From contig CANGLW010000003.1 in the NCBI GenBank assembly GCA_947454955.1, positions 62,001-126,000 on the forward strand: a DNA stretch of 64,000 bases, in the 5' to 3' direction. The position numbers and the translations under genes were made by a program. The notes beneath the pieces are model-generated. The model searched no databases, was not told the DNA's origin, and worked only from the letters and a program-made list of their open reading frames with translations. Below, piece by piece: positions 18,422 to 26,408 of the stretch; positions within the stretch are counted from its first letter, which is position 1, and each line of letters opens with the position of its first letter. The DNA comes from Comamonadaceae bacterium (lineage in GTDB: Bacteria > Pseudomonadota > Gammaproteobacteria > Burkholderiales > Burkholderiaceae_C).

Positions 18422-19621
18422 TCACAGCCCAGTTCTCTGCACCACCAGACCCTTGAGGTACTCGCCCTCGGGGAAGTTCAGGGTCATCGGGTGATCGGCC
18501 GCGCCGCCCAGGCGCTGGGTGATGTAGCCGTTCACGTTAGCATCAGTTCCTGCAGATGCGACGATTTTATGGAACAAATCGGCGCTGATGCCGCCAGAAC
18601 ACGAATAAGTGAAGAGCACACCACCGGGTGCAAGCAGCTTCAACCCCAGGCGGTTGATGTCTTTGTAGGCCCGAGCCGCTCGCTCGGCGTGCGCGGCAGT
18701 GGGAGCGAATTTGGGCGGGTCGAGCACGATGGCATCAAACACCTCACCCTGCTCACCGAGTTTTCGCAGCGTGGCGTTGACATCTGCATCCAAAAACACG
18801 CATTTGTCGTCATCAAAGCCGTTCAAGACCACATTGGCACGGGCTTGGGCCAAAGCCGGGCCCGACGAATCGACCGACACCACATGGTCCGCGCCCCCAG
18901 CCAAAGCCGCCACGGTGAAGCCCCCGGTGTAGCAATAACAGTTCAGCACCCGCTTGGCCTTCAGGCGACGCACGGCATGTGCAAAGTTCAGACGGCTGTC
19001 GCGCTGGTCCAGATAAAACCCGGTTTTGTGGCCCAAGGCAATGCTCAGCCCCAGCTTCCAGCGGTGCTGGGCATCGAACTCTTCAATGACCAAGTCGGTG
19101 GATCCCTCGCCGCGCAACCAACCCGTAGCCTCACTCAAGCCTTCCAGGGCGCGGGCGTTGGTGTCGGAGCGTTCATACAACTTGCTCAAACCGGTGGCTT
19201 TGAGCAGGGCATCAGCCAACACATTCTTGAAACGCTCCACCCCGGCCGATAAAAACTGCGCCACCAAGGTGTCGCCATAGCGATCCACGATCAAACCGGG
19301 CAAACCGTCGGACTCGCCATGGATCAGCCTGGCGCTGTCGCTTTGAATGTCAAAACCAGCCCTGGCCCTGACTGCGGCTTGCACCAATGCATCTAAAAAA
19401 GGAGCGTCGATGCGCTGGGCTTCGTCAAAGCTCCAGACCCGCGCGCGGATTTTCGAGGAAGGGCTGAACGCGGCCCAAGCCAGAAAACGGCCATCGGCCG
19501 CGGTGATGCGCACCGTCTCACCCGCATCGGCGCTGCCTTTGGCCACGGCCGATTCGAACACCCAGGGGTGGTGGCGTTGCAAAGAGCGTTCTTTGCCTTC
19601 TTTGAGACGGATGGATTTCAT
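18422..19621 (-). CDS. Class I rRNA methyltransferase, RlmI-like (23S m5C1962)
   Basis: The 399-residue protein has the RlmI layout: an N-terminal PUA-like RNA-binding domain (MKSIRLKEGKERSLQRHHPW and following, about 1-75), a central domain, and a Rossmann methyltransferase domain with NCYCYTGGFTVAALAGGADHV and the motif LDPPKFAP. E. coli RlmI (396 residues) methylates C1962 of 23S rRNA. The family match is good, but the exact target is by homology only. The gene stands alone between the GTPase and the divergent cheW. Confidence 0.85.
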   Translation of the reverse strand: MKSIRLKEGKERSLQRHHPWVFESAVAKGSADAGETVRITAADGRFLAWAAFSPSSKIRARVWSFDEAQRIDAPFLDALVQAAVRARAGFDIQSDSARLIHGESDGLPGLIVDRYGDTLVAQFLSAGVERFKNVLADALLKATGLSKLYERSDTNARALEGLSEATGWLRGEGSTDLVIEEFDAQHRWKLGLSIALGHKTGFYLDQRDSRLNFAHAVRRLKAKRVLNCYCYTGGFTVAALAGGADHVVSVDSSGPALAQARANVVLNGFDDDKCVFLDADVNATLRKLGEQGEVFDAIVLDPPKFAPTAAHAERAARAYKDINRLGLKLLAPGGVLFTYSCSGGISADLFHKIVASAGTDANVNGYITQRLGGAADHPMTLNFPEGEYLKGLVVQRTGL

Positions 19622-19742
19622 ATTCAGCGAAAAAGTGCCGATCTAGTCAGCAAACAGCGAGGCAAACACGGTTTTCATCTCACGTACGGCACCAGCCCCT
19701 CGTCACCACAATGCTCCATCTGCCCGACATAAGGACCGCGCC

Positions 19743-20252
19743 ATGAACCCCGGGATCCACGCAGGCTCCCCGTCTGCCAACACCCACGCCATCACGCATC
19801 TGCGTGAGTTTTTGGCGTTCAAGTTGGGGCAGGAGGAGTACGGCATCAACATTCTACGGGTGCAGGAAATTCGCTCTTACGAAGAGCCCACCCAAATTGC
19901 CAATTCCCCGCCTTACATCAAGGGGGTGGTGAACCTGCGCGGCGTGATTGTGCCCATCGTCGACATGCGCATGAAGTTCAACCTCGCGCAGGTCAGCTAC
20001 GACGAGTTCACCGTGGTGATTGTGCTCAACATCGACGACCACGTGATTGGTATGGTGGTCGATGCAGTGTCGGATGTGATCAACCTCAGCCCCCAAGACA
20101 TGCGGCCTGTGCCCGCCCTGAACATCGCCATCAACACCGAGCATCTGCTGGCCATCGGCTCGGTGGCTGAGCGCATGTTGATTTTGCTGGACATCGAAAA
20201 ACTCATGCGCAGCAGCGACATGGGCTTGATCAACCCAGTCACCCAGCATTAA
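19743..20252 (+). CDS. cheW: Chemotaxis coupling protein CheW
   Basis: CheW connects chemoreceptors to the CheA kinase. The 169 residues include the conserved core FLAFKLGQEEYGINILRVQEI, IKGVVNLRGVIVPIVDMRMKF and a C-terminal LDIEKLM segment. It is followed after 16 bases by a chemoreceptor gene on the same strand, so the two are probably co-transcribed. No cheA, cheB or cheR is visible here, so the rest of the pathway must be elsewhere. Confidence 0.95.
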   Translation: MNPGIHAGSPSANTHAITHLREFLAFKLGQEEYGINILRVQEIRSYEEPTQIANSPPYIKGVVNLRGVIVPIVDMRMKFNLAQVSYDEFTVVIVLNIDDHVIGMVVDAVSDVINLSPQDMRPVPALNIAINTEHLLAIGSVAERMLILLDIEKLMRSSDMGLINPVTQH

Positions 20253-20268
20253 CCCCAAGAGTGCAACC

Positions 20269-21984
20269 ATGAACTTTTTTTCTAACTTCGGTCTGACCAA
20301 GCGTCTCTACACCGTCTCGGCCATCCTGGTCGCGCTGCTGATCGGCGTGGCGGTGGAGGCTTTCTTCTCGGCATCCAACAACGGCAGCTCGCAAGAGGGT
20401 GGCGGCCGCACCGGGCAACTCATGCGCATTGCCGCTCTTGAGCTCAATGTCACCCGCGTTTCGCTGCAGCTGCGCCACGGCATGCTGGTGAAAAACCAGG
20501 CTGATTTGGGCGCCACCCTGGCTGATGTGAGCGAGAAGCGCAAGCTCATCGAGCAAACCCTGGCCGAGTATGAGAAACACCTGGTGGACGGCACCGGGCA
20601 AGAGGCCATGAACAAAATGACGCCGCTGTTCAAGACCTTCTGGGAAGTGGGCGAGACCAACCTCAAACTCATCCAGGACGGCCGCAAGGAAGACGCTTTT
20701 GACTTCCTGGTGGCTCGCACCATTCCCGCACGCAACGCCCTGCTCAATGCCCTGGCCGCCGAGACCAAACGCCAAGGCGACCGCCTGGCGCTGGACCAGC
20801 GCACCATGCAAGACAACGCGCGCAGCACCAGCAACCAGCTCATCGTGTTGGTGACTTTGGTGGCGCTGAGTTTGCTGGGCTTTTCTTGGTACATGGGCCA
20901 GCAGCTGCGCCGCCGTGTGAGCCAATCGCAAGACGCCATCAACCGCGTGCGAGACGGTGACTTGACCACCCGCAACAACGACCAAGAGAACGACGAGTTC
21001 ACACCGCTCTTAGCCTCGCTCGAAGAGATGCAAGCCGCGCTGTCCAACATCGTGACCACCGTGCGCCAAAGCTCGGACTCGGTGGCCACCGCCAGCTCAC
21101 AAATTGCGCAGGGCAATGCCGACATGAGTGCGCGCACCGAAAGCCAAGCCAGCGCTTTGGAAGAGACTGCCGCGTCGATGGAAGAGCTGAGCTCTACCGT
21201 GCGTCAAAACGCTGACAACGCGCGTCAGGCCAACCAACTCGCGCAAAGCGCCTCCACCGTGGCGGTGCAAGGTGGCGAGGTGGTCTCGCAAGTGGTCGAC
21301 ACCATGAAAGGCATCAATGACGCGAGCCGCAAGATTGCCGACATCATCAGCGTGATTGATGGCATTGCGTTCCAAACCAACATCTTGGCGCTCAACGCCG
21401 CGGTGGAAGCGGCGCGCGCCGGTGAACAGGGCCGCGGTTTTGCGGTGGTGGCCTCCGAAGTGCGCAACCTGGCCGGGCGAAGCGCCGAAGCGGCCAAAGA
21501 AATCAAGTCGCTCATCACCGCCAGCGTGGAGCGGGTGGAGCTGGGCAGCACCTTGGTGGGCCAAGCCGGCACCACCATGGATGAAATCGTCAACTCGATC
21601 CGCCGTGTGGCCGACATCATGGGTGAGATCAGCGCGGCCAGTGCCGAGCAAAGCGCCGGCGTGAGCCAGGTGGGCGAAGCGGTCACGCAAATGGACCAGG
21701 CCACCCAACAAAACGCTGCCTTGGTGGAAGAAATGTCAGCCGCAGCAGCCAGCCTGCGCTCGCAAGCCCAGGAGTTGGTGCAGGCGGTGGCGGTGTTCAA
21801 GGTGGGCGGCAACTTCAACCCAGCCCCCAAGGTGAGCAGCATGAACTTTGCCAGCGCGGCCGTGTCTCAACCCACCTTCAGCAAGCCGATGGTCAAGTCT
21901 TACAAGTCGATGGACAAGCCCGCCCTCAAACCCGCGCCCAAGGCCAGCAAGGCAGCGGACGACGGCGATTGGGAGTCGTTTTAA
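20269..21984 (+). CDS. Methyl-accepting chemotaxis protein
   Basis: This 571-residue chemoreceptor has membrane segments at about 13-33 and 188-207 flanking a periplasmic domain of about 150 residues resembling the four-helix-bundle MCP sensor. A HAMP domain (about 210-260) and a long signalling coiled coil follow, with the tip sequence ISVIDGIAFQTNILALNAAVEAARAGEQGRGFAVVASEVRNLA split across conserved blocks. The chain ends in DWESF, fitting the xWxxF tether bound by CheR/CheB, so it may be a high-abundance-type receptor. The ligand cannot be predicted. Confidence 0.95.
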   Translation: MNFFSNFGLTKRLYTVSAILVALLIGVAVEAFFSASNNGSSQEGGGRTGQLMRIAALELNVTRVSLQLRHGMLVKNQADLGATLADVSEKRKLIEQTLAEYEKHLVDGTGQEAMNKMTPLFKTFWEVGETNLKLIQDGRKEDAFDFLVARTIPARNALLNALAAETKRQGDRLALDQRTMQDNARSTSNQLIVLVTLVALSLLGFSWYMGQQLRRRVSQSQDAINRVRDGDLTTRNNDQENDEFTPLLASLEEMQAALSNIVTTVRQSSDSVATASSQIAQGNADMSARTESQASALEETAASMEELSSTVRQNADNARQANQLAQSASTVAVQGGEVVSQVVDTMKGINDASRKIADIISVIDGIAFQTNILALNAAVEAARAGEQGRGFAVVASEVRNLAGRSAEAAKEIKSLITASVERVELGSTLVGQAGTTMDEIVNSIRRVADIMGEISAASAEQSAGVSQVGEAVTQMDQATQQNAALVEEMSAAAASLRSQAQELVQAVAVFKVGGNFNPAPKVSSMNFASAAVSQPTFSKPMVKSYKSMDKPALKPAPKASKAADDGDWESF

Positions 21985-22019
21985 AGTTTTCTCCTCCCTG
22001 CAACGAGGGTTGTGGGTTC

Positions 22020-22051
22020 AAGGCTCTTCGCTCCGGTGAAGAGCCTTTTTT
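22020..22051 (+). terminator. Rho-independent terminator after the chemoreceptor gene
   Basis: AAGGCTCTTC (22020-22029), an 8-base loop, and GAAGAGCCTT (22038-22047) form a perfect 10-bp stem leading into a run of six T. It lies about 35 bases past the receptor stop and before the convergent xerC. Confidence 0.9.
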
Positions 22052-22078
22052 CATGCCTGAGTTTGAAGGCTTGGCTTT

Positions 22079-23011
22079 TCAGGTTTTGGGTTTGTGAGCG
22101 CGCGGATGCGCCGCGTCATACACCTTGGCCAGGTGCTGAAAATCCAAGCGGGTGTAAACCTGGGTGGTGCTGATGTTGGCGTGACCCAGGAGCTCTTGCA
22201 CCGCTCGCAGGTCACCGCTGGACTGCAGCACATGGCTGGCAAACGAGTGGCGCAGCATGTGTGGGTGCACCGGTGCGCTCAAGCCCGCTTGTTGGCTGCG
22301 GGTGCGCAAACGCCCCCAGATGGCGCGCGCCGTCAAACGCGTGCCACGCTCGTTCACAAACAAAGCCGTCTCCGCTGTTTTGAGCATGGTAGGGCGCAGG
22401 GCCAGCCACTCGCGCAAGGCAGCCAAAGCGGCTTGCCCTACCGGCACCGTGCGGCGTTTGCTGCCTTTGCCCAGCACATGGGCCTCGGCGGCTTGCAGAT
22501 CCACCCAGCCTGCAGCTTCTGAACTGGCTTGCACATCCAAGCCCACCAACTCACCCACCCGCAGGCCACTGCTGTAGAGCAACTCCACCAAGGCGCGGTC
22601 GCGCGCTTCCAAGCTGGGCGATGCGCCTTCTTGCTTGTAGTCGGCCAACTGCACCGCTTCGTCCACGCTCAGCGCTTTGGGCAAAGGCTTGGCGGCTTTG
22701 GGCGCGCGCACGCCTTGCACGGGGTTGCTGGCCACCAAACTTTCTTTGCCCAGCCAGTTGTAAAAACCGCGCCAGCCCGAGAGGATGAGCGCCATGCCGC
22801 GTGGGCTGCGCCCGCCGCTGTGCATCTGCGCCACCCAGCGGCGGATGTGGTGCGGCCCCACCGCCAGCAGGGTGGTGCCAGCGTCTTGGGCGTGCTGCTG
22901 TAGTTTTTTCAGATCTTCGGTGTAGAGCGCGTGGGTGCGCGCGGCAAGTCGCTTGTCGAAGCGCACATGGTCCAGGTAGCGCTGAACCAGGGTGGCGTCG
23001 TCAGGCGACAT
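22079..23011 (-). CDS. xerC: Site-specific tyrosine recombinase XerC
   Basis: XerC resolves chromosome dimers at dif together with XerD. The 310-residue product has an N-terminal SAM-like core-binding domain (about 5-95) and a catalytic domain with the full set of residues: Arg in YSSGLRVGELVGLD, Lys in GKGSKRRTVPVG, His/Arg in HPHMLRHSFASHVL, His in GHANISTTQ and the nucleophile Tyr in VYTRLD. The frame is open upstream to 23143, but that part overlaps DUF484. The ATG at 23011 leaves a 4-base gap. The dapF-DUF484-xerC order is common in proteobacteria. Confidence 0.96.
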   Translation of the reverse strand: MSPDDATLVQRYLDHVRFDKRLAARTHALYTEDLKKLQQHAQDAGTTLLAVGPHHIRRWVAQMHSGGRSPRGMALILSGWRGFYNWLGKESLVASNPVQGVRAPKAAKPLPKALSVDEAVQLADYKQEGASPSLEARDRALVELLYSSGLRVGELVGLDVQASSEAAGWVDLQAAEAHVLGKGSKRRTVPVGQAALAALREWLALRPTMLKTAETALFVNERGTRLTARAIWGRLRTRSQQAGLSAPVHPHMLRHSFASHVLQSSGDLRAVQELLGHANISTTQVYTRLDFQHLAKVYDAAHPRAHKPKT

Positions 23012-23015
23012 AGGC

Positions 23016-23684
23016 TCAACGCAAGCGCGCCAGCACTGCGCCCGCCATGTCGGCGAGCCTGAGCAAAAAGTCGGTGCCCATGGTGCCGGTGTAGCGCTGC
23101 GAATCGGGCGAGGCCAACACCAACATGCCAAAGGTGGTGCCACCTGCGCGCAAGGGCATCAAGGCCACCGAGGCAGCTTGCCCGGGCTCAGACAACCACT
23201 GCAACACAGCTGCGCCATTGTTCACGCCGCAGTACAGGTCGGTCACGCTCACCGCGTAGTCTTTGGCCTCGTCGCTCACGCCCTTTACCTCGGGCAGTTC
23301 GCTGCAAGTGGCGGGCACATCCCACAGCTTGAGGGCCACTTGGGGCACCGAGAACTGTTGCGCGATCGAGGTGGCCACATGCGCGGGCAAAGCGGCCAAG
23401 TCACTCAAGCCCAGCAACTCACGCGCCCAGCGCAGCAAGCGGTCAGACAACACCAGGTTGTCGTTGCCGTGGCGAATCATCTCCATGATGCGCATCTCCA
23501 ACATGCGGATCTTGTCGCGCAGCATCTCGGCCTGTCGCTCTTGCAAGCTCACGGTGCGACGGCTGATCGGGCTGGTGAGTTGCACCGTGGCCAGCAGGTC
23601 GGCATGGCGCTCGAAAAATTCGGGCGTGTTGCTCAGGTAGTGGGCGATGTCGTCTTCGGTGATCGGAGGGATGGAGGCGGTCAT
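23016..23684 (-). CDS. DUF484 family protein
   Basis: This is a 222-residue member of the DUF484 family, a GAF-like domain protein usually encoded between dapF and xerC, exactly as here. It starts MTASIPPITEDDIAHYLSNT and has the family pattern of an N-terminal helical part (PEFFERHADLLATVQLTSPI) followed by a GAF-like domain (about 85-220). No enzymatic role has been established for the family as far as I know. It lies 46 bases after dapF. Confidence 0.9.
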   Translation of the reverse strand: MTASIPPITEDDIAHYLSNTPEFFERHADLLATVQLTSPISRRTVSLQERQAEMLRDKIRMLEMRIMEMIRHGNDNLVLSDRLLRWARELLGLSDLAALPAHVATSIAQQFSVPQVALKLWDVPATCSELPEVKGVSDEAKDYAVSVTDLYCGVNNGAAVLQWLSEPGQAASVALMPLRAGGTTFGMLVLASPDSQRYTGTMGTDFLLRLADMAGAVLARLR

Positions 23685-23730
23685 GTGTTGATGTCTGTGG
23701 TGAATTTTTTAAAAATGGGGCCTGGCTTGC

Positions 23731-24642
23731 TTAGGGATTACTCAGGTTATCAGGCACATCCACCGTGCCATGGAACACCGTGGTGGCAGGCCCGGTCATG
23801 TGCACGCTCAAGCGCAGGTTGTTGTGGGTTACGCCGTCCCAAGCGATGGTGAGCACACCCCCACGGGTTTGCACATCCACTTGCGCGTCCAGCAGGCCCA
23901 AGCGTATGCCAGCCACCACCGCGGCGCATGCGCCCGTGCCGCAGGCCAGGGTCTCACCCGCGCCGCGCTCGTACACACGCAGCTTCACATGGCGGCGGTC
24001 GATGATCTGCATGAAGCCCGCGTTCACACGCTTGGGGAAGGTGGGGTGGTGTTCGATCCACGGGCCTTGCACGGCCACCGGGGCGTGGTCGACATCGTCC
24101 ACCAGCTGAACCGCATGGGGGTTGCCCATGGACACAGCAGCTACCAAAACAGGAGCAACACCTTCAACACCGGCAAGGCTAGAGGGCGGATTCAAAGCCC
24201 ATTGCTCCCAGGCACCCACGCTCACTTGCTGGGCGACTTGCGGGTCAAAAGGAATGCGGGCTAAGTCAAACACCGGCGCGCCCATGTCCACCGTCACTCG
24301 GCCATCGGCGGTGAGCAGCGGCTCGATGATGCCGCTCATGGTCTGCACGCGGATACGGTCTTGGGTGGTCAGCCCCTGGTCGCGCACAAAACGCGCGAAG
24401 CAACGCGCACCATTGCCGCACTGCTCCACCTGCGCGCCATCAGCGTTGTGAATGATGTACTCGAAGTCCACCCCCGGTGTCGGCCCGGGCCGCACGGTGA
24501 GGATCTGGTCCGCACCCACACCGAAATGCCGGTCGGCCAACCAACGGTATTGCGCGGTGCTCAAGCCCAGCTGCTGGCGTGTTTCGTCCAGCACCACAAA
24601 GTCGTTGCCCGCACCTTGCATTTTCGTAAAGCTCACTTGCAT
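23731..24642 (-). CDS. dapF: Diaminopimelate epimerase
   Basis: DapF interconverts LL- and meso-diaminopimelate for lysine and peptidoglycan, feeding MurE in the dcw cluster. The 303 residues start [20 protein letters not shown], as is typical. Both catalytic cysteines are present: [12 protein letters not shown] and [12 protein letters not shown] short segment near residues 160-175 ([18 protein letters not shown]) precedes the conserved GNPHAV motif and contains a degenerate 17-nt palindrome. The longer open frame to 24690 has no epimerase character upstream of the chosen ATG. Confidence 0.97.
   Translation of the reverse strand: MQVSFTKMQGAGNDFVVLDETRQQLGLSTAQYRWLADRHFGVGADQILTVRPGPTPGVDFEYIIHNADGAQVEQCGNGARCFARFVRDQGLTTQDRIRVQTMSGIIEPLLTADGRVTVDMGAPVFDLARIPFDPQVAQQVSVGAWEQWALNPPSSLAGVEGVAPVLVAAVSMGNPHAVQLVDDVDHAPVAVQGPWIEHHPTFPKRVNAGFMQIIDRRHVKLRVYERGAGETLACGTGACAAVVAGIRLGLLDAQVDVQTRGGVLTIAWDGVTHNNLRLSVHMTGPATTVFHGTVDVPDNLSNP
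24140..24156. repeat. 17-nt palindromic element (degenerate), inside dapF
   Basis: GCTAC-CAAAACA-GGAGC keeps the 5-7-5 layout, but the arms no longer pair fully. The right arm GGAGC is the same as in the copy at 33129. Confidence 0.35.
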
Positions 24643-24761
24643 GGCGCGATTATCCGGCCATTTCATGCGTGAAACTACGTGCGCCCTCACCCAGCCGCCA
24701 CCTTATGCTTGAGCGCGATGTTGCACTGGCAACACCCCCTCAACCCTCAAGGCAAACCGCG

Positions 24762-25307
24762 ATGCGCATTCCCGACTGGACCCCCGAACTCAAAGCCCAA
24801 CCCCAAGACCTGGTGGACGCCATCCTGGCGCGCCGCGGCGGGCAATTCATCAACCTGGACAAAGCCCTGTTGTGGAGCGAGCCGGTGGCACGCGGCTGGA
24901 ACGTGTATTTGAAGGCGGTGCGAACCGAGTTGCCCACCAGCCGCGAACTGCGCGAGCTGGGCATTTGCACCGTGGCGCTCTTGACCGGCGCGCACTACGA
25001 ATACCACCACCACGCCCCTGACTACCTCACCGCTGGCGGCACCCAAGCCAAGCTGGACGCCTTGGGCGCTTTTGTCAAAGCCAACCCGCGCGGCGTGCCC
25101 ACCGATGCGGCCTTGACCGAGCTGGATGCCTTGGTGATTCGCTACGCCGCGCAAATGACGCTGGATGTGAAAGTCAGCGACGAGGTGTTTGAAGCCCTGC
25201 GTACCCACTTTGACACCACGGGCCTGGTGGAGCTCACCAGCGCAATTGCCACCTACAACATGGTGGCGCGCTTTTTGGTGGCGCTGGGCGTATCGCCCGA
25301 AGCTTAA
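24762..25307 (+). CDS. Carboxymuconolactone decarboxylase-family (AhpD-like) protein
   Basis: The 181-residue product (MRIPDWTPELKAQPQDLVDA...) fits the AhpD/carboxymuconolactone decarboxylase fold: an all-helical protein with the core LGICTVALLTGAHYEYHHHAPDYLTAGG. The CxxC redox motif of true AhpD is absent; only a single Cys precedes the His-rich EYHHH segment, so peroxidase-type activity is doubtful. The frame is open from 24669, but the upstream residues overlap the dapF leader region and look non-coding. The start at 24762 is the best supported. The substrate is unknown. Confidence 0.75.
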   Translation: MRIPDWTPELKAQPQDLVDAILARRGGQFINLDKALLWSEPVARGWNVYLKAVRTELPTSRELRELGICTVALLTGAHYEYHHHAPDYLTAGGTQAKLDALGAFVKANPRGVPTDAALTELDALVIRYAAQMTLDVKVSDEVFEALRTHFDTTGLVELTSAIATYNMVARFLVALGVSPEA

Positions 25308-25321
25308 AGCTTGACACAGCG

Positions 25322-25342
25322 GGTGGCCCCTAGCGGGCCACC
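25322..25342. terminator. GC-rich hairpin between convergent genes
   Basis: GGTGGCCC (25322-25329), a 5-base loop, and GGGCCACC (25335-25342) form a perfect 8-bp stem between the CMD-family gene and the convergent receptor gene. No T-run follows on either strand, so it is only a candidate terminator or RNA-stabilising stem. Confidence 0.4.
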
Positions 25343-25361
25343 TGCATCAGTCAGACCTGCA

Positions 25362-26336
25362 TCAATCAGGTTTGATGTTGTTGTCTTTGACCACCTTGGC
25401 CCAGGTGTCGATTTGCTTGTCGATGAACACCCGTGCGGCCTCGGGCGTACCGCCCACCACGTCAATGCCTTGAAGGTCGAGCTTCTTGGCCACCTCGGGG
25501 TTTTTCAGGGCCTTGCTCACCTCTTCGTTCATGCGCTTGATGATCTCGGGTGGGGTTTTGGCAGGCGCCAAAATCGCCCACCAAGCCGGCGCTTCAAAAC
25601 CGGGGTAACCGCTCTCGGCCACAGTGGGCACATCGGGCAGATCAGCCGCGCGTTTGGAGGTGGTCACCACCAGCGGGCGCATGCGCTTGGAGTCGATGTG
25701 CGGCTTGGTCACAAACACCGAGCCAATCGACAAGGGCACATGGCCGGCGACCGCGTCGTTCATCAGCGGGCCACCGCCCTTGTAGGGAATGTGCTGCCAG
25801 TCCAGACCACCACCGCGGCCCAGCAGCACCATGGCCACGTGGCCCAAGCTGCCTGAACCGATCGAGCCGTAACTCACGTTTTTCTTGGCCTTGGCCGCGG
25901 CCACCACATCGGCAAAGGTTTTGTATTCCGACCCGACATGCGTGGCCAGCACCATGGGCGAGGTGCCCACCAGGCTGATGGGCGTGAGGTCTTTGCGGGT
26001 GTCGAACGGCAAGCCAGGTATGAGCGAGGGGTTCACGCCGTGCGTGTCAAACACCACCGCGAAGGTGTAGCCGTCCGGCGCGGCGGCGGCCACTTGCGCG
26101 GTGCCGATCGAGCCTGAGGCACCGCCCTTGTTTTCCACCACGATGCTTTGGCCGAGTTGCTGCTGCAGCGGGCCTTGCAAAATGCGCGCGACCTGGTCGA
26201 CCGAGCCACCGGGCGGGAACACCGCCACAAATTTGATGGGCTGCTTGGTGGGCCAGGCCTGGGCCATGACGCTCCAAGGGGTGGCCAGGGCCAGGCAAGC
26301 GGTGGTCAGCATCAGGCTGCGGCGAAGGATGGACAT
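25362..26336 (-). CDS. Bug-family (TctC) periplasmic substrate-binding protein
   Basis: This 324-residue protein has a clear signal peptide (MSILRRSLMLTTACLALATP, cleavage near AMAQA/VMAQA) and the Bug/TctC fold: KFVAVFPPGGSVDQVARIL and VENKGGASGSIGTAQVAAAAPDGYT near the N-terminus, and IPYKGGGPLMNDAVAGHV in the middle. Such receptors bind carboxylates or similar small molecules and are greatly expanded in Burkholderiales, mostly as orphans. No TctA/TctB membrane genes lie nearby, so the transport partner and ligand are unknown. Confidence 0.92.
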   Translation of the reverse strand: MSILRRSLMLTTACLALATPWSVMAQAWPTKQPIKFVAVFPPGGSVDQVARILQGPLQQQLGQSIVVENKGGASGSIGTAQVAAAAPDGYTFAVVFDTHGVNPSLIPGLPFDTRKDLTPISLVGTSPMVLATHVGSEYKTFADVVAAAKAKKNVSYGSIGSGSLGHVAMVLLGRGGGLDWQHIPYKGGGPLMNDAVAGHVPLSIGSVFVTKPHIDSKRMRPLVVTTSKRAADLPDVPTVAESGYPGFEAPAWWAILAPAKTPPEIIKRMNEEVSKALKNPEVAKKLDLQGIDVVGGTPEAARVFIDKQIDTWAKVVKDNNIKPD

Positions 26337-26408
26337 GCGAACTCCTAGGGGTGAAAACCCTGTCTGGCAGCGCGGTGTGGGCGCGCTAAATCAGGGCAGA
26401 ATGAAGTC